The position numbers and the translations under genes were made by a program. Shown here in pieces: positions 16,515-24,654 of a stretch of DNA of 64,000 nt. A model generated the notes under the pieces. The model did not search any database. It saw only the letters and a program-made list of their open reading frames with translations, and was not told where the DNA came from. The DNA is from Acidobacteriota bacterium. Lineage in GTDB: Bacteria; Acidobacteriota; Terriglobia; Bryobacterales; Bryobacteraceae. Where the stretch lies: contig JAFLBB010000008.1 of assembly GCA_017304135.1 (NCBI GenBank), forward strand, positions 19,550 through 83,549, in the 5' to 3' direction. How positions within the stretch are numbered: position 1 is the stretch's first letter; every line of letters begins with the position of its first letter.

Positions 16515-16927
16515 TCCGGCTGACGAAGCGCTACCGGTTCGCGGCGTCTCACCGGCTGCACGCGGCGTCCCTGAGCGACGCGGAGAATCGCGAGTTGTAT
16601 GGGAAGTGCAACAATCCACATGGCCACGGGCACGACTTCATTCTTGAGGTGCGTGTGCGCGGCCGCATTGACGAGACGACGGGGCTTGCCGTGGACCAGG
16701 ACCGTTTGGATGCACTGGTAAAGCGGGCCGTGCTGGATGACTTTCATATGAAGGACCTGAACACGCAGGTACCCGTCTTCGCAACCGTCGTGCCCACCTC
16801 TGAGAATGTGGCGTTGGAGGCGCGGCGGCGGCTGTGCGGGGCCTGGCAGGATACGTTCGGAGGGCGCGGGCCAGCATTGGAGGCGGTACGCGTTCTTGAA
16901 ACCAGACGGAACACATTTGAATCATAA
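16511..16927 (+). CDS. 6-pyruvoyltetrahydropterin synthase/QueD family protein, Asp-His dyad altered
   Basis: A 138-residue second member of the PTPS/QueD T-fold family. The GTG start at 16511 overlaps the previous stop (GTGA), indicating translational coupling. Catalytic Cys33 is retained in [11 protein letters not shown], with zinc ligands H14, H39 and H41 and the anchoring Glu in VRVLET. The dyad region reads [11 protein letters not shown], so the Asp before the catalytic His is lost (F78-H79), with one extra residue after it. This mirrors the first paralogue, which keeps Asp-His but lacks Cys. FolE, which makes the shared substrate, starts 8 bp downstream. A role in queuosine or a folate/tetrahydropterin branch is possible; no other que genes lie nearby. 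Confidence 0.85.
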   Translation: MIRLTKRYRFAASHRLHAASLSDAENRELYGKCNNPHGHGHDFILEVRVRGRIDETTGLAVDQDRLDALVKRAVLDDFHMKDLNTQVPVFATVVPTSENVALEARRRLCGAWQDTFGGRGPALEAVRVLETRRNTFES

Positions 16928-16935
16928 GGACGTAT

Positions 16936-17541
16936 ATGAGAAAGAATGCCGTGGTGAAGGTGATGACGCCTCAACGTGAACGTGGTTCGATTGCCGAAGC
17001 CATGGAAGGCGTGTTGAAAAACCTGGGTGAGGACCCGGCGCGCGAGGGGCTGCTGCGCACACCGGAACGCAGCGAGAAAGCTCTGCGGTTTCTCATGAGC
17101 GGCTACACGCAGAATTTGAAGGAGATCGTCAACGGGGCACTGTTTCAGGTGAAGACCGATGAGATGGTGATCGTCAAGGACATCGAATTTTACAGTCTGT
17201 GTGAGCACCACATGCTGCCGTTTTTCGGCAAGATGCACGTGGCCTATCTGCCCAACAACCGCGTGATCGGGCTGAGCAAGATCCCGCGCATTGTGGATGT
17301 GTTCGCACGCCGCCTGCAGGTGCAGGAGCGGCTGACGCAAGAAGTGGCCGAGGCGCTGGAGGAGATCTGCGAGCCGCGCGGTGTGGCGGTGATCTGCGAG
17401 GCGCGCCATTTCTGCATGATGATGCGGGGCGTGGAGAAGCAGAGCAGTTCCACCACGACCAGCGCCATGCGCGGGGCCTTTAAGCGCAACCGTGAGACAC
17501 GGCAGGAGTTTCTGAGCTTGGTGCAGAAGAGCCTGGGGTAA
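16936..17541 (+). CDS. folE: GTP cyclohydrolase I
   Basis: A 201-residue type I GTP cyclohydrolase, which converts GTP to 7,8-dihydroneopterin triphosphate and formate, the first step toward folate, queuosine and other pterins. The zinc site is C89 in [11 protein letters not shown]92 and C160 in [23 protein letters not shown] and [17 protein letters not shown] are family signatures. The length is normal. AAGGA before the ATG is the likely ribosome-binding site. It directly follows the two PTPS/QueD-like genes, for which it supplies the substrate. Confidence 0.95.
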   Translation: MRKNAVVKVMTPQRERGSIAEAMEGVLKNLGEDPAREGLLRTPERSEKALRFLMSGYTQNLKEIVNGALFQVKTDEMVIVKDIEFYSLCEHHMLPFFGKMHVAYLPNNRVIGLSKIPRIVDVFARRLQVQERLTQEVAEALEEICEPRGVAVICEARHFCMMMRGVEKQSSSTTTSAMRGAFKRNRETRQEFLSLVQKSLG

Positions 17542-17621
17542 GCGCGGGCACGGAACACCGCTGAATCGGACGGGATCCACGACCACCCGTCACCCCGCCC
17601 GGCTTCGCTACAATGAGGGAA

Positions 17622-17990
17622 ATGCTCTCCACTCTTCGTGAATTCGAGGCTGGGCCCGATCCGTTTGGACGCACGTGGCAGGTGAAGTTTGTGTGGCTGC
17701 AGACGGGAATATCCATCCGGCATGCCGACACGGTGGACCTGAAGTTCGTTGTGAGCGACGGCGCCTACTCGGACGAAAAAGTGATCGCACTTCCGCATCC
17801 GCTCCTGGTTTCGCTCACGGAAAAGGCGGGGGTGGCGCTGAGCGACCCGCTGTGCCTGAAGGTGGCGGCTGATCACCTGAGGCGGATGATCGAAAGCGGA
17901 GAGGACATAGAGAAGCCGCTGGTCACCTTGACGGCAGCCGACATCGAGCGTTCGATGACGGCCACGAACGCCGTGAGCGCCGCCCGGTAA
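17622..17990 (+). CDS. Conserved hypothetical protein
   Basis: A 122-residue protein, not recognised. It is a mixed alpha/beta domain: an early strand pair (TWQVKFVWLQTGISIRHADTVDLKF), then a helix (PHPLLVSLTEKAGVALSD), then a C-terminal helix pair ending in AADIERSMTATNAV. There is no signal peptide or membrane segment. A start at ATG 17613 (three residues longer) is also possible. ATG 17622 is preferred because a -10-like box, TACAAT (17609-17614), overlaps 17613 and would give a leaderless message from 17621-17622. Hfq follows 26 bp downstream. Confidence 0.6.
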   Translation: MLSTLREFEAGPDPFGRTWQVKFVWLQTGISIRHADTVDLKFVVSDGAYSDEKVIALPHPLLVSLTEKAGVALSDPLCLKVAADHLRRMIESGEDIEKPLVTLTAADIERSMTATNAVSAAR

Positions 17991-18016
17991 GCGAGACAGG
18001 ATCGAGGAACAACCTC

Positions 18017-18322
18017 ATGGAAATGATGCGAAAGACGTTACGGCCGCCGCTCAAGCGGACTGTGGAGAGCGCCCCGGAGCGCAAGCCGCAGGGCGACAAG
18101 CCCAAGTCGGGGCCGAACGAACACACCAACGCCGAGAACTTCTACTACGCCAAGCAGATTCAGCAGAAGACGCCGATGGTGGTGTTGCTCAAGGGCGGCG
18201 AAGAGATCCGCGGCCGCATTGAGTGGTATGACAAGTACGCCATCCGCGTGGCGCGCGAGGAAGAACCGGCTGTGATGGTTTACAAGGCCGGCATTCGCAT
18301 GATGTACAAGGACGAGAAGTAG
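18017..18322 (+). CDS. hfq: Hfq-like RNA chaperone, divergent
   Basis: A 101-residue Sm-fold protein. After a charged, disordered N-terminal extension of about 38 residues comes AENFYYAKQIQQKTPMVVLL, equivalent to the start of Hfq. Then come GGEEIRGRIEWYDKYAIRV (Sm1) and VMVYKAGIRMMYK (Sm2). Canonical Hfq ends Sm2 with YKHAIS; here the RNA-contacting His is Ala91 although Lys90 remains. Hfq hexamers bind U-rich and A-rich RNA and pair sRNAs with mRNAs. The short C-terminus and altered Sm2 are typical of distant Hfq-like proteins of this phylum, but function in sRNA regulation is inferred. GAGGAA precedes the ATG. Confidence 0.8.
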   Translation: MEMMRKTLRPPLKRTVESAPERKPQGDKPKSGPNEHTNAENFYYAKQIQQKTPMVVLLKGGEEIRGRIEWYDKYAIRVAREEEPAVMVYKAGIRMMYKDEK

Positions 18323-18335
18323 CCCGGGCTGCCTC

Positions 18336-18866
18336 TTAGGACCGCAGGCGCGTCGCCAGCCGGTAGGCGCGCCGTTCGCCCGCCTGTTCAAACCGCCGCC
18401 GCTCCTCCTCGCTTTCGGGAGTCACCGCGGGAATGCCCGCGTTCACACCCTTTTCGGTGATGGCGACGAAGGTGAGGTAGGCGGAGCTGACATGCTGCAC
18501 ATCGCCGGTGTGCAGATCCTCGACGAACACCTTGACGCCGATTTCCATCGAACTGCGGAAGACGCGGTTGACGGCGGATTTGAGAATCACCAACTGGCCG
18601 ATTTTCACGGGGCGCAGGAAGGTGAGCGAGTCGATGGAAGCGGTGACCACGACGCAGCGGGCATGGCGCGCGGCGGAGATGGAAGCGGCCAGGTCGACCC
18701 ACTGCATGAGCTTGCCTCCAAACAGAGTGCCCAACGGATTGGCATCGTTGGGCAGGGTGAGTTCCGAGTATTCGAAGTAGGATTCGCGGACGGGGCGCGC
18801 GGGCAGAGCCGTGCCGGGTGGGGTTGCGGCGGCGGATGGGAGCGTGGGGTCGGAGGAACCGGTCAC
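18336..18866 (-). CDS. Hotdog-fold acyl-CoA thioesterase
   Basis: A 176-residue single-hotdog protein of the YciA/BFIT type. Key stretches are NPLGTLFGGKLMQWVDLAASISA, containing the substrate-binding Asp, then VTASIDSLTFLRPVKIGQLV and SSMEIGVKVFVED, and a terminal YLTFVAI strand. Such enzymes hydrolyse acyl-CoA to free CoA and fatty acid. The N-terminal ~25 residues (SSDPTLPSAAATPPGT) look disordered, so a later start is conceivable, but no strong in-frame alternative was found. It converges on hfq. Confidence 0.85.
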   Translation of the reverse strand: MTGSSDPTLPSAAATPPGTALPARPVRESYFEYSELTLPNDANPLGTLFGGKLMQWVDLAASISAARHARCVVVTASIDSLTFLRPVKIGQLVILKSAVNRVFRSSMEIGVKVFVEDLHTGDVQHVSSAYLTFVAITEKGVNAGIPAVTPESEEERRRFEQAGERRAYRLATRLRS

Positions 18867-18891
18867 GCTCCCAGGATAGCCGCCGCCTGCG

Positions 18892-20406
18892 TTACTTGCT
18901 CAGTGTGTAGTTGATGGTGATTTGAGTGATCACCTCGACGGGGTTGCCGTTGAGCAAGGTGGTTTCATACTTCCACTGCTTCACCGCTTCAATGGCCGCG
19001 GCGGCCAGTTCAGCGTCGGCGGTGCTGTTGAGCAGATCAAGCGAAGCGATGTCGCCTTCGCGGGTGATGACGGCTCGCAGCAGCACCGGGCCTTCGACGC
19101 CACGCGCCTTGGCCGTATCAGGGTAGGCTGGGCGCACCATCTTGCGGACCTTGGCTGCCTGCACATTGCCGCCGACGCGGATGCGTTGCGGTGCGCCCGT
19201 GTTCTGCGGCGGCGGAGCCGGTGTGACGCGGGTGCCGACAATCTCCATCATCTCGCTGATCTGGCCGATCCGGAGCACGATATCGAAGGTCGCCGCGTCG
19301 CCGCCTTTGAGCCGCAAGGGCTGGCCATCCACATAGAGCGCGAAGCCGCTTTTGCGCACCTGCAGCGTGTACTCGCCGGCGGGCACGGTCTTGAACAGGT
19401 AGCTGCCGTCTTCGGCCGAGTAGACGGCCTCCATCTTTCCTGTCTTGGTTTCGGCGAGCGTCACCAGGGCCTTGGGCACGCGCCCGCCACTGGCATCGGC
19501 GACTGTGCCCGAAACCATGGCCATACCAGAGTTCTGCGCGGTGAGCCGGGTGACGCCGACCGGAGCGAGCACAGCCAGGGCAGCCAGAGCGGCAGCCGCC
19601 GTGGCGGCGCGGGAAAGCGGAGCGCGGCGGCGCGAGCCATCGAGAATGGAGCGCAGGCGCGCTTCCAGTTGAGCGGCCCCGGCCATGGCCACGGTGCCGG
19701 CCGCAACGTCGCCGAGCGAGGCGGCGCGGGAGACATCGAGCAGGTGGCCGGCGTATTCGCGGGCGCCGATGCCGGATTCCAGCACCGCGTCGTCGCAGGA
19801 CTGCTCCATGGCCGCATGCAACCTACCCGCCGCCAGCCAGACCAGCAGGTTCGGCCAATAGAGCGCGCATAACACCTGCGAGCCCAGCCGGAACAGCGCG
19901 TCGAAGCGATTCACGTGAACGGACTCGTGGACGAGGGTGGACCGCAGCCGGTCCTCACTCCAGTTGGCCGCTTCGGCCGGCAGCAGCACCGTGTGACGGA
20001 AGATGCCCCAGGTAAAGGGGGCGTCGATGTGGCGCGAGAGCAGCACGCGCGCGCCGGGAATGCGAAACGGCGAGGTCTCGGCCTGCGCCGTGCGCCAGGC
20101 GATGGCGGCCAGGCCGAGGGCGATGCGAAGCAGTAGCAGCAGGCATCCAGAGGCCCAGAGTGTGAACATCCAGTCGCGCGGCGATTCGGCGGCAGCAGTC
20201 ACGTCGACCACAATGGGCGCGATCATAGCCGGGGCGTTCACCGAAACCGGCTTGGGCACACTCATCAGGAAGGGCAGCATCGCCAGCACGGCGAACACGC
20301 TCAGCCAGAGCAGCCGCTGGAGCGCAGCCGGACGGCGATGAACCAGTACGGCGGCGGTGAAGGCGAGGCCCATGAGGAACAGGGATTGCAGGGCAAGGGT
20401 GATCAT
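18892..20406 (-). CDS. BlaR1/MecR1-like M56 metallopeptidase fused to carboxypeptidase-regulatory and TonB C-terminal domains
   Basis: A 504-residue membrane protein. It has three N-terminal membrane helices within residues 1-105, and the M56 zinc site H160-E161-S-V-H164 with E201 in MEQSCDDAVL as third ligand. A fourth membrane helix lies at about 265-290. A carboxypeptidase-regulatory-like Ig domain (VSGTVADASGGRVPKALV, about 295-375) follows, and then a TonB C-terminal-like domain (IRVGGNVQAAKVRKMVRPAYP to end). In BlaR-type systems the protease inactivates the BlaI repressor on sensing a signal. Here the penicillin-binding sensor is replaced by the Ig and TonB domains. It overlaps the upstream blaI-like gene by 4 bp (ATGA), confirming an operon. 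Confidence 0.85.
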   Translation of the reverse strand: MITLALQSLFLMGLAFTAAVLVHRRPAALQRLLWLSVFAVLAMLPFLMSVPKPVSVNAPAMIAPIVVDVTAAAESPRDWMFTLWASGCLLLLLRIALGLAAIAWRTAQAETSPFRIPGARVLLSRHIDAPFTWGIFRHTVLLPAEAANWSEDRLRSTLVHESVHVNRFDALFRLGSQVLCALYWPNLLVWLAAGRLHAAMEQSCDDAVLESGIGAREYAGHLLDVSRAASLGDVAAGTVAMAGAAQLEARLRSILDGSRRRAPLSRAATAAAALAALAVLAPVGVTRLTAQNSGMAMVSGTVADASGGRVPKALVTLAETKTGKMEAVYSAEDGSYLFKTVPAGEYTLQVRKSGFALYVDGQPLRLKGGDAATFDIVLRIGQISEMMEIVGTRVTPAPPPQNTGAPQRIRVGGNVQAAKVRKMVRPAYPDTAKARGVEGPVLLRAVITREGDIASLDLLNSTADAELAAAAIEAVKQWKYETTLLNGNPVEVITQITINYTLSK

Positions 20407-20810
20407 GACTTCTTCTCCTCTTCTACTGAGTTGGTGGATGCGCCGCGCACGAGCGACTCGAGCCGCTCCAGTTCATTCGACGTGAGCTTGCGGGCGCCGC
20501 CGTCCAGCAAGGCGGCCACGGCCAGTTCCACCGAGCCGTCGAAAAATGTCTCCACCATGTGCCGCAGCGCCGAGCGCTTGGCGCGCTCCTTGGCAATCGT
20601 CGGCGAATAGACATAGCGAGGTCCGTCCACCTGGTGGCGGACATGGCCCTTTTCCTCAAGCGTGCGCAACATGGCGCGGACGGCGGAGTAGGAGGGCGGA
20701 TCGGGCATGCCGGCCTGAATGTCGGCCGCCGTGGCTTTGCCATGCTTGAACAGAACGTCCATAATCTGGCGTTCGCGGCGGGAAAGCGGGATGGGGGTTG
20801 CGCTGTTCAT
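20403..20810 (-). CDS. BlaI/MecI/CopY-family repressor
   Basis: A 135-residue winged-helix regulator. It starts LSRRERQIMDVLFKHGKATAADIQ and has YSAVRAMLRTLEEKGHVRHQ as recognition helix and wing, the usual BlaI arrangement, then a C-terminal dimerisation helix (TSNELERLESLVRGA). The family blocks promoters as a dimer until cleaved by its partner protease. The next gene encodes that partner, overlapping by 4 bp. A dyad lies directly upstream (20812-20842), consistent with autoregulation. Confidence 0.9.
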   Translation of the reverse strand: MNSATPIPLSRRERQIMDVLFKHGKATAADIQAGMPDPPSYSAVRAMLRTLEEKGHVRHQVDGPRYVYSPTIAKERAKRSALRHMVETFFDGSVELAVAALLDGGARKLTSNELERLESLVRGASTNSVEEEKKS

Positions 20811-20811
20811 G

Positions 20812-20842
20812 CTAGTTTTCTACCACTCTGCTAGAAAAGTAG
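20812..20842. promoter_or_regulatory. Dyad operator upstream of the BlaI-like gene
   Basis: Inverted arms CTAGTTTTCTA (20812-20822) and TAGAAAAGTAG (20832-20842) match at ten of eleven positions around a 9-bp spacer. The site ends one base before the BlaI start codon at 20810 and lies in AT-rich DNA between this gene and the NmrA-like gene, so it is the natural place for autorepression. Confidence 0.55.
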
Positions 20843-20930
20843 CACCGGAGTCGAATCGCGTCAAGGGTTTTTTCACGCCCTCGTGCGGGCCTCATCTGCG
20901 CTAGCATTTCTGGGAAGGGGAATCCTCACT

Positions 20931-21872
20931 GTGGCAAACAAGATCATTGCGGTTGTCGGTGCGACTGGTTCGCAAGGCGGCGGTCTGGTGCGCGCCATTT
21001 GCGCCGACGCATCGGGCGAATTCAAGGCACGCGCGTTGACACGCGATCCGAATTCGGAGAAGGCGCGGGCGCTGGCCGCGCTGGGCGCCGAAGTGGTGGC
21101 CTGCAACGTGGACGATGCGGACTCCGTGCGTTCCGCCTGCGAAGGGGCCCACGGCGTCTACGGGGTCACGTTTTTCTGGGATCACTTTTCACCCGAGCGG
21201 GAGAAGGCGCAGGCGGCGGCCATTGCCGGCGCGGCCAAGGCCGCGGGCGCGAGCCACGTCATCTGGTCGACGCTTGAGGACTCGCGGCAGTTCATCCCGC
21301 TTGACGACCCGCGAATGCCCACCCTGCAGGGCCGGTACAAGGTGCCGCACTTTGATGCCAAGGCCGAAGCCGACGCCCTGTTCGCCGGCCTGCCGGCCAC
21401 CTACCTGCTGACGTCCTTCTATTGGGACAACCTGATCATGTTCGGCATGGCGCCGAAGCGGGGCGGGAACGGCAAGCTCGTCTTCATGATGCCGATGGGC
21501 GAAGCAAAACTTCCGCAAATTGCCGCCGAAGACATCGGCCGCTGCGCGTACGGCATCTTCCAGCGCGGCGGGGAACTGATTGGCCAGCGCGTCGGCGTCG
21601 CCGGCGAACACCTCACCGGCGCTGAGATGGCGGCGAAATTGGGCCAGGCTCTGGGCGAGGAGGTGGCCTACTTCTCACCCTCGTTCGACGCCTACCGCGG
21701 CTTCGGGTTTCCCGGCGCCGACGACTTGGGCAACATGTTCCAGTTCAACCATGACTGCGCGGAGGAGTTTTGCGCCGCGCGGAGCCTGGAGTTCTCCCGT
21801 TCGGTGAATCCGAGCCTGCAGAGCTTCGACGCGTGGCTGAGCGCGAATAAGAGCCGCATGACGATCGGGTAG
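20931..21872 (+). CDS. NmrA-like NAD(P)-binding protein
   Basis: A 313-residue atypical short-chain dehydrogenase of the NmrA type. The nucleotide loop is IIAVVGATGSQGGGLVRA (G-A-T-G-x-Q-G-G). Features later in the fold include LTRDPNSEKARALAALGAEVV, VYGVTFFWDHFSPE and the TLEDSRQF region. Such proteins act as NADP sensors or reductases on small substrates; which applies here is unknown. GTG 20931 is chosen because AAGGGG precedes it at about 10 nt; an in-frame GTG at 20883 adds 16 unlikely residues. The stop directly abuts the end of the convergent beta-propeller gene. Confidence 0.8.
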   Translation: MANKIIAVVGATGSQGGGLVRAICADASGEFKARALTRDPNSEKARALAALGAEVVACNVDDADSVRSACEGAHGVYGVTFFWDHFSPEREKAQAAAIAGAAKAAGASHVIWSTLEDSRQFIPLDDPRMPTLQGRYKVPHFDAKAEADALFAGLPATYLLTSFYWDNLIMFGMAPKRGGNGKLVFMMPMGEAKLPQIAAEDIGRCAYGIFQRGGELIGQRVGVAGEHLTGAEMAAKLGQALGEEVAYFSPSFDAYRGFGFPGADDLGNMFQFNHDCAEEFCAARSLEFSRSVNPSLQSFDAWLSANKSRMTIG

Positions 21873-23369
21873 TCAGCGCGAGGCCCAGCGCGCCCGCACC
21901 AGTCGTGCGGTGTGGAGGATGCCGGCGCGCATGGGGACCCACCAGAGCAGGCATCGCGCCATGAGCGTGCGGACGGGCTCTCGACTGAGCCGGGATGCGG
22001 GGAAAGGCTGGCCGGCGACGGGCTCGAACACGTAGATGGCGCTCTCGCCCATGTCGGCGATCCAGAGGGAATCGGAGGGAACCGCGGCGCCCCCGCCCGT
22101 GGTGACATCGAGCGGCATACCACGCAAGCCGGTGAGCAGGACGCGGCGGTGGAGGACCAGGCCGGCGCGGTCGAACGTGACCAGAGTGAGGCTGCCATCG
22201 AGGCTGATGGCGGCGATGGCAAGGTGGCTGCCGCCGGGGCCAGCGGGCATCCTCGTGAGGCCGTTGGTTGAATCGAGGAAGTGGAGCCCGGGCCTTGCCG
22301 CGTAGGCTGCCGGAGCCGGACGCGCCAGGTTCGGATGGCCGAAGAACAATCCAGGGCGGGGAATGAAGTAGAGCGGGTTAGTAAGCGATTCGCCGCCCTC
22401 AACTGCCTGGTGGCGATGGCGGGCCGTGTGGCCGCGCGGCCGGCCGCCGTAGGCGGCGTTCGGACCGTTGTCGATGGTCATGATGCCGGCGGGGGTCCAC
22501 AGCAGATCGTAGGCATTGCGCAGCCCCTCGGCGTGGAGGCGCACGATGCCATTGCCGGGCAGCATGGCCTCGTTGGCGCCGTTGTTGCCGCCAAAAGGAT
22601 CATTCTGGTCGTGGGCGCCAGGGCGGGCCGGATCGTCGAGCGTCGGCAGGTCGAGCATTGTGTCGCCCAGCCGTTCCAGATCCACGGCGAGGATGGCCGC
22701 CGTGAGGGGTGTCTCGCTCATCCCGAGGAAGGCCTCCGACGGCGCTCCCATGTTGGTTGCGCTTCCGATGGACAGATAAAGGGTACGGCCATCCGGTTCG
22801 AGCGCGATGCCGTTGGGAGCGTGGTCGTTGCGGGAGCGGGGAAGGCCGCGCACAAGATCGCTACGCCGCCAGCCAGCCGCGGTGCGGTTGAGCCTGGACA
22901 GGATGCCGCTGTTCGTGTCGGTTTCGGGCCGCTCCACGCGCGGATCCGAGGAAACCGCGTACACCACCGGCGACTCGGCGGTTCCCGTGACGGCCATGCC
23001 CGTGATGAGACGTCCGCGCACGCCTGGTTGCGGGCGGCCGTGGTCATCGTGATTGGGGAGTTCGGCCACAAGCGCTGTCGTTTCGACGCGAGCGGCGCGA
23101 TAGCCTTCCGGCGTCCGTTCCATCTCAAGCCGGTGAATCAATCCGAACCGGGTGGCGACATAGAGCGCGCCATCGGGGCCAAACTGGAGAACGGTGGGAT
23201 TGATGATGCCGGTGCCGGCCAGCGGGGAAAGCCGGAAACGGCTGGCATCATAGAGCGGCTCGCTTCGCAACCGCTGGGCGGATTCGCTACAGGATCGCCA
23301 CGCGAGAGACACGCCGCCGCAGGCCACTATGGCCACGCAAATGACTCTGAACCGGAAGGAGCGGATCAC
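21873..23369 (-). CDS. Exported PQQ-type sugar dehydrogenase (glucose/sorbosone dehydrogenase family)
   Basis: About 498 residues from GTG 23369, with an N-terminal hydrophobic segment (RVICVAIVACGGVSLAW) that acts as signal or anchor. It has six-bladed propeller features of the GSDH family: FGPDGALYVATRFG, NDHAPNGIALEPDGRTLYLSIG and GLRNAYDLLWTPAGIMTIDNG. Known relatives oxidise sugars in the periplasm using PQQ. ATG 23414 would add 15 residues but overlaps the previous gene by 41 bp, whereas GTG 23369 leaves 4 bp. It follows the Kelch gene in one operon. Confidence 0.8.
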   Translation of the reverse strand: MIRSFRFRVICVAIVACGGVSLAWRSCSESAQRLRSEPLYDASRFRLSPLAGTGIINPTVLQFGPDGALYVATRFGLIHRLEMERTPEGYRAARVETTALVAELPNHDDHGRPQPGVRGRLITGMAVTGTAESPVVYAVSSDPRVERPETDTNSGILSRLNRTAAGWRRSDLVRGLPRSRNDHAPNGIALEPDGRTLYLSIGSATNMGAPSEAFLGMSETPLTAAILAVDLERLGDTMLDLPTLDDPARPGAHDQNDPFGGNNGANEAMLPGNGIVRLHAEGLRNAYDLLWTPAGIMTIDNGPNAAYGGRPRGHTARHRHQAVEGGESLTNPLYFIPRPGLFFGHPNLARPAPAAYAARPGLHFLDSTNGLTRMPAGPGGSHLAIAAISLDGSLTLVTFDRAGLVLHRRVLLTGLRGMPLDVTTGGGAAVPSDSLWIADMGESAIYVFEPVAGQPFPASRLSREPVRTLMARCLLWWVPMRAGILHTARLVRARWASR

Positions 23370-23373
23370 GGGA

Positions 23374-24480
23374 TTACGGCATCCGGGGGGCGGCGGAGGG
23401 AAGTCCCAGCGCATGTACTGGATACTTCATCCACCAGGAGCTCGGGGAGACGCCGGAATCCGTGGTGCCTCCGAGCCCGAAATAGAGTGATGAACCCACG
23501 ACGCGTAGCACAGGGGCGCGCATCGGTTCGGGCAAACCCGGCAGTTCGGTCCAAGCGCCGGTGGCCGGATCGAAGGCGGTCACGTCATGGAGGACGGAGA
23601 TGGGATTGGATCTGCCTCCCGCGACGATGATCCTCCCCTGGTGCAGGAAGCTCCCTGGCTCCACATGCGAGCGCCTGCGCGGCAGGCGAGGGGCCGGGCG
23701 CCAGGAGTCCGTCGCCGCTACGTATACCTGATGGTCGTCGATGTCCTTCGGTTTCGCATCGTGACCGAACTGTCCGCCGAGCAAATGGACGACGCCGTCC
23801 CGGGCCACAAGACCGAAGTGGTTCTTTGCGATGAGTAGTGGAGCGCGCGGCACCCACACGGCGTCGGGACCGGGCGTGAGCGACCAATGGTCGGCGGAGT
23901 CAGACAGGCGGTCGGGCTTCACCCCGCCGAAGTAGTGCAGTTGACCTTGGACGAAGGCGAGTCCTCCGGAGCCTCTCGCCTCCGGCAGTTGGGGAGCGGT
24001 CTTCCACTGGTTCGTGGGGATGTGGTAACGCCAGACGGCGGTGGTGGGCGGACCGGGGTTATGGCCGACGAAGCCACCTGCAATCCAGATTTCGTCACCC
24101 ACCACGGCGAGGCCGGCGTGGGTGACGGCAACGGGGACATCCGCGATGCGCTGCCAGGAGCCGGCGTTGGTGTCGTACACGTCGGCACGCTGGGTGACGT
24201 GAAGATCGTCGTCGATGAAGCCGCTGAAGAGATAGATTTTGTCTCCGGCCACAGCGACGCCGGGTTCAAAGCGCGGCAAGGGCGCGGCGAGATTGACGCC
24301 GTTCGACAAGTAGCTGGCCGGCTCAGGCACCGTGCCGGGATCCCGGGGGTCGGCCAGCCATTTACGGACTGCCCGCGCCGCCGGCTGCAGCTTCGGCCGC
24401 GCCCAGACACCGGCAACGAAGCAGGCGCCCATGGCAAAGAGTGCGATGAGCAGGGCCAGGAGGTTTCGTCGATTGATCAT
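23374..24480 (-). CDS. Exported Kelch-repeat beta-propeller protein
   Basis: A 368-residue protein with a signal or anchor segment (LLALLIALFAMGACFVAGVWA). Five to six Kelch units follow, for example GVAVAGDKIYLFSGFIDDD, GLAVVGDEIWIAGGF and GLVARDGVVHLLGG, each with the GG doublet followed by a W six to twelve residues later (GSWQRI, NQWKTA, GAWTEL). Kelch propellers bind other proteins or carbohydrates; nothing more specific is visible. It is the first gene of a two-gene propeller operon with the GSDH-like protein. The 174 bp to trpD hold no other gene, so the promoter should be there. Confidence 0.85.
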   Translation of the reverse strand: MINRRNLLALLIALFAMGACFVAGVWARPKLQPAARAVRKWLADPRDPGTVPEPASYLSNGVNLAAPLPRFEPGVAVAGDKIYLFSGFIDDDLHVTQRADVYDTNAGSWQRIADVPVAVTHAGLAVVGDEIWIAGGFVGHNPGPPTTAVWRYHIPTNQWKTAPQLPEARGSGGLAFVQGQLHYFGGVKPDRLSDSADHWSLTPGPDAVWVPRAPLLIAKNHFGLVARDGVVHLLGGQFGHDAKPKDIDDHQVYVAATDSWRPAPRLPRRRSHVEPGSFLHQGRIIVAGGRSNPISVLHDVTAFDPATGAWTELPGLPEPMRAPVLRVVGSSLYFGLGGTTDSGVSPSSWWMKYPVHALGLPSAAPRMP

Positions 24481-24654
24481 GCGGTTTCCCCATACACGGC
24501 AGGCGCGGCGATCCTAAGGCTGGAGCGTTCCGACTGGGGACAAACTCTTCGGCGCCGGCGGCCGCCGGTGAAGCACGGCTTGCCCGTCCAGTTTCGCATG
24601 GGACGAAGGCCGATGTGAAAAAGCGGTGGCGGCGGCTAACAACGCGGCGACCGG

